Shown here in pieces: positions 35,201-42,444 of a stretch of 64,000 nucleotides of DNA. A program made the translations under genes and the position numbers. Numbering within the stretch: the stretch's first letter is position 1; the number at the start of each line of letters is the position of its first letter. The notes below the pieces were generated by a model. It saw only the letters and a program-made list of their open reading frames with translations, had not been told where the DNA came from and searched no databases. The DNA is from Streptomyces wuyuanensis (GTDB taxonomy: Bacteria > Actinomycetota > Actinomycetes > Streptomycetales > Streptomycetaceae). The DNA is taken from NCBI RefSeq assembly GCF_900103455.1, contig NZ_FNHI01000017.1, forward strand, positions 1 through 64,000. The letters are read 5' to 3'.

Positions 35201-35822
35201 TGTCGCCGCGGGGTACCAACTTGATGAGTGGGCTGACCTCGTGCGAGCAGCTCACCTGGGTGAAGCCGAGCTCTCGCGCCGCGCCGGCGACGGCCGACTC
35301 GTGGTCGGGGTGGCGGTAGCCGTGCATGAAGACGACCGCCGCGCTCGCGAACCCGTCCCGGCGGGCCTGCTGCAACTGCTCCCGCACCGGCTCGAGATCC
35401 AGCGGCCGGACCACCTCGCCCCGGGCGCCGATCCGTTCGGGCACCTCGATGACCCGCTCGTACACGGCCTCGGGGAGGACGATGTGGCGGTCGAAGAGCC
35501 GGGGGCGGTTCTGGTACGCGATGCGCAGCGCGTCCCGGAAGCCCTCCGTGACGAGGAGGACGGTGGGTTCGCCTCGGCGCTCAAGCAGCGCGTTGGTGGC
35601 GACCGTCGTGCCCATCTTGACGACGTCGATCCGCTCCGCCGGTACGGGGTCCCCCGGGCCGAGGCCGAGGAGCAGCCGGATGCCGGCGACGGCAGCGTCG
35701 GGGTAGTGCTCGGGGTTGTGGGACAGCAGTTTGCGGGTGACGAGACGTCCGTCCGGCCGTCTGCCGACGATGTCGGTGAACGTCCCGCCACGGTCGATCC
35801 AGAACTCCCAGCACCCGCTCAT
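32220..35822 (-). CDS. ATP-dependent 5-oxoprolinase / hydantoinase, fused HyuA-HyuB
   Basis: A 1200-aa fusion of HyuA-like (about 1-680) and HyuB-like (about 690-1200) halves, the full-length architecture of eukaryote-type 5-oxoprolinase. Phosphate-binding motifs are FWIDRGGTFTDIVG at the start and GFDMGGTSTDVSHYAGEFE; the residues after TSTDVS favour oxoprolinase over hydantoinase. HyuB has HHAEIGG and NDPYHGGTHLPD. The start ATG overlaps the SGNH hydrolase stop (ATGA, 35819-35822). It is the last gene of a four-gene coupled operon and converges on pxpABC. N-methylhydantoin or another lactam remains a possible substrate. Confidence 0.88.
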   Translation of the reverse strand: MSGCWEFWIDRGGTFTDIVGRRPDGRLVTRKLLSHNPEHYPDAAVAGIRLLLGLGPGDPVPAERIDVVKMGTTVATNALLERRGEPTVLLVTEGFRDALRIAYQNRPRLFDRHIVLPEAVYERVIEVPERIGARGEVVRPLDLEPVREQLQQARRDGFASAAVVFMHGYRHPDHESAVAGAARELGFTQVSCSHEVSPLIKLVPRGDTTVVDAYLSPILRRYVDEVATELRSIRLMFMQSNGGLREAAHFRGKDAVLSGPAGGVVGMARTSEQAGFRRVIGFDMGGTSTDVSHYAGEFERELGTQVAGVRMRAPMMNIHTVAAGGGSILHFDGRRYRVGPDSAGAVPGPASYRRGGPLTVTDANVMLGRIQPGHFPAVFGPDGDQPLDTGAVREGFERLAEEVRTATGTERSPEEVAAGFLEIAVLNMANAVRKISVQRGHDVTRYALTCFGGAGGQHACAVADALGINTVVVPPLAGVLSAYGIGLADATAMREQSVEAELGEDTLVRVRELCDELAGRTRAELRDDAVPDEAIGTRARVLIRYAGTDAGLPVPLGTETAMREAFTAAHRARYAFTMDKPLVVEAVSVEAVGAAGPHGTVIVEEAAAGAGPRARDTVRMFLDGRPVDAPLLRRGDLSPGDTLEGPAIVAEADATTVVDPGWQAAVGEGGHLLLTRVRPRPGRTAVGTDVDPVLLEVFNNLFMAIAEQMGLRLENTAHSVNIKERLDFSCALFDADGNLIANAPHIPVHLGSMGESIKEVLRRNAGELRPGDVYAINDPYHGGTHLPDVTVVTPVFDENGRELRFLVASRGHHAEIGGITPGSMPAFSRTIDEEGVLFDNWLLVRDGRLREAETRELLTGARHPSRDPDTNLADLRAQIAANEKGISELARMVEEFGLDVVQAYMGHVRDNAEESVRRIVAGLTDGSWRYETDSGAVIEVTLTVDREARGAVLDFTGTSAQQPGNFNAPKSVVMAAVLYVFRTLVADDIPLNSGCLEPLDVRVPDGSMLAPAYPAATVAGNVETSQAVTGALYAALGVQAEGSGTMNNVTFGNDRVQYYETVASGSGAGDGFRGADAVQTHMTNSRLTDPEVLEWRYPVRVDAFSVRDGSGGAGRWPGGCGVVRRIRFLEPMTVTLLTGHRRVRPYGMAGGEPGAPGSNAVERSDGTVEELRGVDSLEVAPGDVLVVRTPGGGGYGRPAG

Positions 35823-37027
35823 TCCCCCATTCTGGCAACCGGCGGGGCGGGGGACAGCGAGGCGAGCGCGGAGCGGAGGGCGTTTTCCGCGAGGTGGTCG
35901 AGGCGGGAGCTGGTGCCCCCGGCCCAGTGCCGTACCTCGGCGCCGGCGAGCGCCAGCAGCTGGGGCAGGAGGTCGGTGCACCGGCGCGCGACCCATCCGG
36001 TGCCGGCCGTGGCGAGCCACACCGCCTTCGCCGTACGGCTCGGCGGGGGCTGCTCGGGCTCGCTGTCCGGCGGCGCTCCGAGGGCGAGCCCCCGGGCCGT
36101 GAGCAGCTCGTGGAACCGGCGGGCGATCGCCCGGTGGCCGCGTTCGCCGGGGTGGAGACGGTCCGCGCTCCACAGGGAGCGGTCCTCGACCCAGGAGGCG
36201 TCGCCCAGATGCAGATGGACGGCGCCGTACCGCTCGGAGAGCACGTGGACGACCGCGTTCACGGCACGCTGCCGGCGCGCGAGCGGACGTGCGAGCGGCG
36301 CGGGGAGCCCGAGCATCGCGCCCGGGTCGGGGAGGCAGGCCGTCAGCAGCCGGGTGCCGGATCCGCTGAGCGCGGCGCAGACCTCGTCGAGGCGTACGGC
36401 GAGGTCGTGGATGTCGAAGCCGTGCCGGAGGGTGTCGTTCACCCCGACGATCACGGAGGCGAGGTCCGGCGCGTACGCCAGAGCGGCGGGCGCCTGGGTC
36501 TCGTGCACATCGCGGGAGAGCGCGCCGCTGACCGCGAAGTTGCGGAACTCCGCGTGCCCACCCGGCGTGCCGAGGCCCTGTGCCAGCAGAGCGGCCCAGC
36601 CGCGCCACGCCCCGTCGACGCGGTCGCCGACCCCTTCGGTGAGCGAGTCTCCGAGAGAGGCGAAACGCAGGACGCGCGCGCCCGCCGTGCCCGTCGGCGC
36701 GGGCGCCCGGGTCGGCCCGGCCGCGCTCGCGACGGCGCGCGGCTGCGGGACGGCGGCGACGGCCGGACCGCCGCCTCCGTACCCGCGCCGCTCCGGGCCA
36801 CCCGCGCCGGACGGGCTCACCGCCCCGATGGCGGCCTCGCCTCGGGCGGCGGGGGGAGGGGTGGCCTGCCCACCGCCCGCCCCGGACCGGGCCGCCTGCC
36901 CACCGGCCGCCTCACCGGCGCAGGGCCCGGCAGTCCCCGCCCTCCCGCAACGACCCGGCACGTCCGCACCACGCGAGGCACCCGCCGGCGCCGCGGCGCC
37001 GCGCGGCCGGCGCGGTTCGGTGGTCAT
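35819..37027 (-). CDS. SGNH/GDSL hydrolase with long low-complexity N terminus
   Basis: A 402-aa protein. Residues 1-118 are Ala/Gly/Pro/Arg-rich and probably disordered; no clear signal peptide is seen. The hydrolase domain begins at LRFASLGDSLTEGVGD (block I, nucleophile Ser). Block III is VGVNDTL and the catalytic Asp-His lie in SADRLHPGERGH. Such enzymes remove acyl or acetyl groups from lipids or sugars. The ATG overlaps the upstream glycosyltransferase stop and the TGA overlaps the next start, so it is translationally coupled on both sides. A shorter start inside the low-complexity stretch cannot be excluded. Confidence 0.85.
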   Translation of the reverse strand: MTTEPRRPRGAAAPAGASRGADVPGRCGRAGTAGPCAGEAAGGQAARSGAGGGQATPPPAARGEAAIGAVSPSGAGGPERRGYGGGGPAVAAVPQPRAVASAAGPTRAPAPTGTAGARVLRFASLGDSLTEGVGDRVDGAWRGWAALLAQGLGTPGGHAEFRNFAVSGALSRDVHETQAPAALAYAPDLASVIVGVNDTLRHGFDIHDLAVRLDEVCAALSGSGTRLLTACLPDPGAMLGLPAPLARPLARRQRAVNAVVHVLSERYGAVHLHLGDASWVEDRSLWSADRLHPGERGHRAIARRFHELLTARGLALGAPPDSEPEQPPPSRTAKAVWLATAGTGWVARRCTDLLPQLLALAGAEVRHWAGGTSSRLDHLAENALRSALASLSPAPPVARMGE

Positions 37028-38286
37028 GCCACGGCCTCCGGGCGGGCCGGGACCAAGGTGGGGGCGTCGTGGGCGGCGAGGAAGGCCGCGACCGCCCGGT
37101 CCCAGCCGAAGGCCTCGGCCCGGGCACGGGCGGCGGCGCGGCGCGGGCCCTCCCCGCGGTCGAGGAGTTCCCGGACCGCGTCCGCGAAGGCCCCCGGCCT
37201 GTCGGGCGCGGCGATCCCCGCCTCGCCGACGACTTCGGGCAGGGCCGAGGACGCGCTGGCGACGACCGGGGTACCGCAGGCGAGCGCCTCCAGCGCGGAG
37301 AGCCCGAACGTCTCGGCGGGGCCGGGCGCCAGGCAGATGTCGGCCGCGGCCTGGAGGTCGGCCAGTGCCTCACGGTCGGCGACGTGGCCGAGGAAGTGCA
37401 CCGGCAGCCGCTCCTCGCGCGCCCGCCGGACCAGCCCCGCGCGCAGCGGTCCCTCGCCCGCCACCACGAGTGCCGCGCGCACCCCGCTTGCGCGCAACCC
37501 GGCGAGGGCGTCCAGGGCCGTGCCGGGGCGCTTCTCCACCGAGAGCCGCGAGCAGAGCAGCAGCAGGACGCCGGCGCCCTGTGTGTAGCGGGCGCGCAGG
37601 ACCTGGCTGCGGCGGCCCGGCCGGCAGCGGTCGAGTTCGACTCCGAGCGGCGCGCGCACCACGTTCCGGGCGCCGATCCGGACGAACTCGCGCTCGGCCC
37701 ATTCCGTCGTGCAGACGATCCGGGAGTACGACCAGGCGCTGCGCCTGTTCAGCCGGTCCGCGGTGCGCTCGGCCAGCGCGCCGGGGACGCCCCAGGTCCG
37801 CAGGACGCCGTCGGCGGTCTCGTGGGACACCATGACCGAGGGGATGCGGTGGCGCCGGGCCCACTCCCCGGTCCAGCGCAGGGTGGTGCGGTCGGAGACC
37901 TCCAGCCGGTCGGGGGCCAGCTCCTCGAGCAGTGTGCGCAGCCGGGCGCGGCCCGCGAGGACCCGGTATCCGCCGGTGCCCGGCAGCTCGGGCCCCGCCA
38001 CGGTGACGACCCGTCCCTGTGCGGTGCGTTCGTCGCTCTCGGTGTCACCGGGAACGACGAGCACCGGCTCGTGGCCGGCCGCCAGATAGCCGCGTCCCAG
38101 CTCGCGCAACGCGGTGCGCAGCCCGCCGGAGGACGGCGTCACGAAGTTCGCGAGCCGTACGATCCGCAGCCCGCGCACACCGTCCGTACCTCCCGCACCC
38201 CCTTCCCGGCTGGTCGCCGCCGTGTGGTGCGCACCGGCGGCACGGACCGCGCGGTCCGTGCCGCCCGCCCCGCCGGTCCCGCTCAT
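37024..38286 (-). CDS. GT4-family glycosyltransferase
   Basis: A 420-aa GT-B glycosyltransferase with an N-terminal acceptor domain (LRIVRLANFVTPSSGGLRTAL) and a C-terminal nucleotide-sugar domain. The donor-site signature is ETFGLSALEALACGTPVVAS, preceded by SRLSVEKRPGTALDAL. The first 50 residues are Gly/Ala/Thr-rich. It is coupled by ATGA to the preceding GT4 gene and to the following SGNH hydrolase. A mannosyltransferase role on a lipid or sugar acceptor is likely but not proven by sequence. Confidence 0.88.
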   Translation of the reverse strand: MSGTGGAGGTDRAVRAAGAHHTAATSREGGAGGTDGVRGLRIVRLANFVTPSSGGLRTALRELGRGYLAAGHEPVLVVPGDTESDERTAQGRVVTVAGPELPGTGGYRVLAGRARLRTLLEELAPDRLEVSDRTTLRWTGEWARRHRIPSVMVSHETADGVLRTWGVPGALAERTADRLNRRSAWSYSRIVCTTEWAEREFVRIGARNVVRAPLGVELDRCRPGRRSQVLRARYTQGAGVLLLLCSRLSVEKRPGTALDALAGLRASGVRAALVVAGEGPLRAGLVRRAREERLPVHFLGHVADREALADLQAAADICLAPGPAETFGLSALEALACGTPVVASASSALPEVVGEAGIAAPDRPGAFADAVRELLDRGEGPRRAAARARAEAFGWDRAVAAFLAAHDAPTLVPARPEAVA

Positions 38287-39398
38287 GCCGCCACCGCCGT
38301 GCGCTCGCGCAGGACCTCGGTGTAGTGGCCCAGGAGCTGGTCGCCGACGGCGGCCCAGGTCCGGCCTTCCACGGTGGCCCGGGCCGCCCGGCCGTACGCC
38401 CTCCGGCGCGCCGGGTCCGCCGCGAGGCCCGCCACCGTGTCCCGTACCGCGCCGGCGTCGTGCGGCGGTACGAGCAGCCCGGTCCGTCCGTGGTCGACGA
38501 GGTCGAGCGGGCCTCCGGCCGCGGGAGCGACGACCGGCAGACCGCTGGCCATGGCCTCCTGCACGGTCTGGCAGAACGTCTCGTACGGTCCCGTGTGGGC
38601 GAACACGTCGAGCGAGGCGAAGATCCTCGCCAGGTCCTCGCCCGTACGCCGGCCGAGGAACACGGCGCCCGGCAGCGAGTTCCGCAGCGCGGCCCCGCTC
38701 GGCCCGTCGCCCACGACGACGACCTTGACTCCCGGAAGCCCGCAGACCCCGGCGAGCAGCTCGACGCATTTCTCGGGCGCGAGCCGCCCGACGTAGCCGA
38801 CGATCGTCTCGCCGCCCGGCGCGAGCTCCCGCCGCAGCGACTCGTCCCTCAGCTCGGGCCGGAACCGTACGGTGTCCACCCCGCGCGGCCACAGCCGCAC
38901 CCTCGGTACGCCGTGCCCCTCCAGGTCCCGGACGGCGGCACTGGACGGCGCGAGGGTCCGGTCGGCCGCGTTGTGGACGGTGCGGATGCGCCGCCAGGCC
39001 GTGCTCTCACCCGCGCCCACGTACGTACGGGCATATCCGGCGAGGTCGGTCTGGTAGACGGCGACGGCGGGCAGCCCGAGCTTCGCCGCGACGCCCATGC
39101 CGCGCACGCCGAGGACGAACGGGCTGGCGAGATGGACGACATCGGCCCGGTGCGCGGTGAGCGCGGTGGCCAGCCGCCGGCTGGGCAGGGCCACCCGCAC
39201 CTGGGGATAGCCGGGCAGGGGCAGGGACGGCACACGCACCACGGGGCAGGGGGCGTCGCTGTCGGATCCGGTGACCGCCGGGGCGATGACGAGGGGATCG
39301 TGGCCGCGTGCGGCGAGGTGCCGGGCGGTCTGCAGGGCGCAGTGCGCCACACCGTTGACGTCGGGTGGAAAGGATTCGGTGACGATGACGACACGCAT
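38283..39398 (-). CDS. GT4-family glycosyltransferase (MgtA/PimB-like)
   Basis: A 371-aa GT-B enzyme. The start MRVVIVTESFPPDVNGVAHC is like actinobacterial GDP-mannose-dependent alpha-mannosyltransferases. Acceptor-side VYQTDLAGYARTYVG and donor-side YVGRLAPEKCVELL with CQTVQEAMASGLPVVAP are intact. It is first in a four-gene operon joined by ATGA overlaps (GT4, GT4, SGNH hydrolase, 5-oxoprolinase). A mannolipid or glycolipid pathway is plausible. The upstream spacer 39399-39772 must hold the promoter; I see no clear -10/-35 there. Confidence 0.9.
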   Translation of the reverse strand: MRVVIVTESFPPDVNGVAHCALQTARHLAARGHDPLVIAPAVTGSDSDAPCPVVRVPSLPLPGYPQVRVALPSRRLATALTAHRADVVHLASPFVLGVRGMGVAAKLGLPAVAVYQTDLAGYARTYVGAGESTAWRRIRTVHNAADRTLAPSSAAVRDLEGHGVPRVRLWPRGVDTVRFRPELRDESLRRELAPGGETIVGYVGRLAPEKCVELLAGVCGLPGVKVVVVGDGPSGAALRNSLPGAVFLGRRTGEDLARIFASLDVFAHTGPYETFCQTVQEAMASGLPVVAPAAGGPLDLVDHGRTGLLVPPHDAGAVRDTVAGLAADPARRRAYGRAARATVEGRTWAAVGDQLLGHYTEVLRERTAVAA

Positions 39399-39772
39399 AC
39401 TCGTGTTCTCGTCGCGCCGGGGGTGGCGCGGCCAACGTGGATCTTTCGGCGCGTCGAACGTCCCATGAGCGTTTGGCCCCGCCCGGCGTGTACCCGGCGG
39501 ACCTGCCCCCACCGTGCCCGTTTCGGCCACGACCGGGAAGGCCCGGCCGTGCCGCCTCCCCGGGCCCGAGGCACGCTTGCGTCGCCCGGGACCGGGGGCC
39601 CGAACCGCCGACCGGGCGGGCAGGCCGGACGCGGGTCGCGGAGCGCCGGCCACGCGTCGAGCCACCCGGGACCGTGCCGACCGGCCGGATCTCACGGCCG
39701 ACACCGAGCGGCACCGAACGGTACGGCGGACGCCCGGGCTCGTGGCGCTCCGGCCGCCTCCCGATGCCCGCC

Positions 39773-39812
39773 CGTGCCGGGGTGCCCGCCGCGCGGCGGG
39801 CACCCCGGCACG
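39773..39812. terminator. 40-bp perfect palindrome after the HEAT-repeat gene
   Basis: Two 20-bp arms meet with no spacer (left arm 39773-39792, starting CGTGCCGGGG and ending GCCGC). It begins 6 bp after the stop of the minus-strand gene at 39818, which is where a terminator belongs. It has no U-tract. The remainder of the 39399-39817 spacer shows no gene. Confidence 0.7.
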
Positions 39813-39817
39813 TCACG

Positions 39818-41236
39818 TCAGAGCGGAGGGGCCTCGGGCGCTATGCGGCTGCGGACGGCCGTCTGGACCTCGGCCTCCTCCGCCGGATCCGCGGCGAGCC
39901 GGCGGAGGCGTTCGGCGACGCGTGCGTCACCGGTCTCGGCGTGCAGTGCGGCGACCTCCCTCGTGGTCTCCTCGCAGTCCCACAGGCATTCGACGGCGAA
40001 GCCGGTCGCGAAGGAGGGATCGGTGGCGGCCAGGGCTCGGGCCGTGCGGCCGCGCAGCTGGGAGGAGGTGGTCTCGCGGTAGATGTGGCGCAGCACGGGT
40101 GCCGCGCAGCCGATGCCGAGTCGGCCGGTGCCGTCGACCAGGGCCCACAGCAGGGGGGCGTCGGGTCCGTCCGCGCGGACGGTCTCCCGGAGTGCGCCGA
40201 GGACGAGCTCGGAGTCCTGGCCGCCGCCCCGGCAGGCGAGGACACCCGCGGCCGAGGCGCCGAGCGCGTCGGGCCGGTGGATCCAGCCGCGTGCCCGGTC
40301 GACGGCGGCCTCACCGCACATCCGCTCGAACGCGGCGACGGCGGCCTCGGCCACGGTACGGGAGGAGTCGGCTGCCGCCGCCTCGATCAGGTCGAGCACG
40401 GCGGGATCTCGCGCCTCCGCCAGGTAGTGCAGGGCCGCGCAGCGTGCGCCGTCGGGCCCGCTGCGGGCCGCCTCCACGATCAGCGGCCGGTCGTCGGGGC
40501 CGGCGACGGCGCCGAGGCAGCGCGCCGCGGGCACGTGCAGGGCGGCGCCGCGTTCCAGTCCTTGCTGGGCCCAGTCGAAGACGGACTGGACGCTCCAGCC
40601 GGGGCGTGGCCCCGTGGGCCGCATCTGGCGCTGCCAGCGGTCGAAGGAGCCGCGTTCGCGGGCCGCGCGCACCCTGGCGCCCACCGCCTCCCGGCGGTCC
40701 TCGGCCCAGAGCCGCCACGGCCTGGGCTCGAAGGCGTCGCGTACGGCGGCGGCCAGCTCGGCGTCGCCCTCCGGGGTGGCCGGGAAGCGGCCGAGCACGG
40801 CGCCCGCGAGTGAGCGGAGCCCGGAGTCGTCGTCGCGCAGGGCGAGCTCGTCGAGGGCCCAGGCCCAGTTGGCTCCGGTCGCCGCGTACCTGCGGATCAG
40901 CACGAGGGCGTCGTCGCGCCCGTACGAGGCCAGGTGCCCCAGCACGGAGAGCGCGAGCCCGGTACGGGCGTCGTCGGTGTCGAGGTGGTCCTCGGCACCG
41001 AAGAGGTGGGCCTCGATCTCCTCGAGACCGCCGCCCAGGTCCAGGAACAGGCGGGCGTAGTAGAGGGACCGGTTCTCCACCTGCCAGTCGTGGCGGGGGT
41101 CGTGGAGCACGCACTGGTTGAGGGCCGCGAGGGCTTCCGCGCGTGGCGCGGCGAGCGCGTGCAGCGTGCCGTCGCCGCGGCCCCTCTGCAGCAGGCCGTG
41201 CAGTGTGCCGCTCGGCGCTATGACTGGTTCGAACAT
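39818..41236 (-). CDS. HEAT-repeat protein
   Basis: A 472-aa all-helical protein. The second half contains HEAT/PBS-lyase-like repeats, for example at about 270-310 (CAALHYLAEARDPAVLDLIE) and the following AVAAFERMCGEAAV and LRGRTARALAATDPSFA units; the first half (LALSVLGHLASYGRDDALVLI) has weaker repeats. No catalytic motif, signal peptide or membrane helix is visible. Such proteins are usually protein-binding scaffolds or phycobilin-lyase-like relatives. The partner is unknown. The 220-bp spacer before it has no obvious promoter. Confidence 0.83.
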   Translation of the reverse strand: MFEPVIAPSGTLHGLLQRGRGDGTLHALAAPRAEALAALNQCVLHDPRHDWQVENRSLYYARLFLDLGGGLEEIEAHLFGAEDHLDTDDARTGLALSVLGHLASYGRDDALVLIRRYAATGANWAWALDELALRDDDSGLRSLAGAVLGRFPATPEGDAELAAAVRDAFEPRPWRLWAEDRREAVGARVRAARERGSFDRWQRQMRPTGPRPGWSVQSVFDWAQQGLERGAALHVPAARCLGAVAGPDDRPLIVEAARSGPDGARCAALHYLAEARDPAVLDLIEAAAADSSRTVAEAAVAAFERMCGEAAVDRARGWIHRPDALGASAAGVLACRGGGQDSELVLGALRETVRADGPDAPLLWALVDGTGRLGIGCAAPVLRHIYRETTSSQLRGRTARALAATDPSFATGFAVECLWDCEETTREVAALHAETGDARVAERLRRLAADPAEEAEVQTAVRSRIAPEAPPL

Positions 41237-41455
41237 GGAAAGTGCCTCACATCAAGCTGTCGACGCAACCGGGGGAGTGTTCGCCTAGGCCGCGCGGCAA
41301 CATGATCGGCTGCCCGTCGTCTTCCGCTTGGTGCAAACCATCTTCCTCTGCCTCTCGTCGGTGGCCCCATGCGGGCCCGACGTCATGATGACCCAGCCAT
41401 TTCGTCGCCGCGACCACATTTAGGGCGGCTGCTCCTCCCGGCGTTCAACTCCCGT

Positions 41456-41848
41456 TCACCGGGCGCCGAACAGCTCCAGGAGGTCTGTCTTCCCAAACAT
41501 CCGCGCGGTATCCACCGCGGACGGAGTTCCCGCCTCCGGATCGGCGCCGCCGTCCAGCAGTGCGCGGATCACCTCGTCCTCGCCCTTGAAGACGGCGCCG
41601 GCGAGGGGGGTCTGGCCGCGGTCGTTGGCGCGGTCCGCGTCGGCGCCACGGGCCAGCAGGGCCGTCACCGCACCGGCGTGGCCGTGGTAGGCGGCGAGCA
41701 TCACGAGCGAGTCGCCCTTGTCGTTGGTGAGGTTCGCCGGGACGCCGGCGTCCACGTAGGCGGCGAGTGCCTCGGCGTCTCCCTGGCGGGCCAGGTCGAA
41801 GATCCGGGAGGCCAGCTCGACCACCTCGGGATCCGGGGCTTCACTCAT
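41456..41848 (-). CDS. small ankyrin-repeat protein
   Basis: A 130-aa protein made of about three ankyrin repeats: DSLVMLAAYHGHAGAVTALL, then QTPLAGAVFKGEDEVIRALL, preceded by a degenerate repeat. Probably a cytoplasmic protein-binding module. The ATG at 41848 is preferred to upstream in-frame starts because homology-like sequence starts at MSEAPDPEVVELA; there is GGCGGTCC but no strong ribosome site. It is divergent from smeA-sffA across 355 bp and is followed on the same strand by the HEAT-repeat gene. Confidence 0.85.
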   Translation of the reverse strand: MSEAPDPEVVELASRIFDLARQGDAEALAAYVDAGVPANLTNDKGDSLVMLAAYHGHAGAVTALLARGADADRANDRGQTPLAGAVFKGEDEVIRALLDGGADPEAGTPSAVDTARMFGKTDLLELFGAR

Positions 41849-42096
41849 CCGAAGGACCGCCTTCCACTGCGCTGACAACGGGCGCCCGGCGCGTCCGGAA
41901 CACCCGATAGGGGCTTGACCTGCCGCTTCGTGGGGCGGGGCGGCGCCGCACGAGCGAACCGACAGGGTACTGCGCCCCGGGGGGACGTCACTCCACGTAC
42001 CCACGGGGACGATCCCGTGACACATGGCGAACATCACGCGAAGCGGCGCCGCGAAGATCAACACCCGTTCGGCAACCATCCGCCATCCACCGATCC

Positions 42097-42145
42097 GGTG
42101 AAAAGAACGAACTTTCACCCGAATGCACCTTTTGTCGTATAGATA
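42097..42145 (+). promoter_or_regulatory. putative smeA promoter with overlapping inverted repeat
   Basis: GGTGAAA (42097-42103) and TTTCACC (42113-42119) form an inverted repeat with a 9-nt spacer. Its right arm supplies a possible -35 (TTCACC), and TATAGA at 42138-42143 is a possible -10 with an 18-nt spacer, about 60 bp before the smeA ATG. A repressor at the repeat would cover the -35. A GACAC motif (42019-42023), the core of WhiA sites, lies further upstream. Nothing else stands out in 41849-42203. Confidence 0.42.
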
Positions 42146-42203
42146 CCTTCTGTGAGGATGGAAGGACTCATGGTGACTGTCCCCTCAACCAGGAGAACCG
42201 CTC

Positions 42204-42398
42204 ATGATTCTGTCCATCTCAGGCGTCGTGCTGCTGGGCATCATCGTCTTCCTGTTCTTCAAGAAGGACGGACTGAAGGCGTCGCACGCGCTGGTCTCGG
42301 CACTCTTCGGCTTCTACCTCGCGGGCACGGCCATCGCCCCGAGCATCACCGCAGGAGGAGCGAGCCTGGCCAGCCTCCTGGGCGGGATCAAGTTCTGA
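42204..42398 (+). CDS. smeA: small membrane protein SmeA
   Basis: A 64-aa protein with one clear N-terminal helix (residues 3-19, SISGVVLLGIIVFLFF), a KKDG loop and a second hydrophobic segment (about 28-46). It matches my memory of S. coelicolor SmeA, which localises to sporulation septa, recruits the FtsK/SpoIIIE-like SffA and affects chromosome segregation and spore maturation. The ATG at 42204 has AGGAG upstream. sffA begins 46 bp after its stop. Confidence 0.9.
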   Translation: MILSISGVVLLGIIVFLFFKKDGLKASHALVSALFGFYLAGTAIAPSITAGGASLASLLGGIKF

Positions 42399-42444
42399 CC
42401 TCCCCGTACCAGCCCTCCCCCACCTCGAGGAGCAGGAGAACCAC

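Noticed and set aside
32580..37835. A 1751-codon open frame on the plus strand
   Set aside because: It is antisense to the 5-oxoprolinase, SGNH hydrolase and glycosyltransferase genes; long antisense frames arise from G/C-rich codon bias, and the translation is low-complexity without motifs.
39437..41305. Plus-strand frames opposite the HEAT-repeat gene
   Set aside because: Arg/Pro/Gly-rich shadows of the minus-strand gene.
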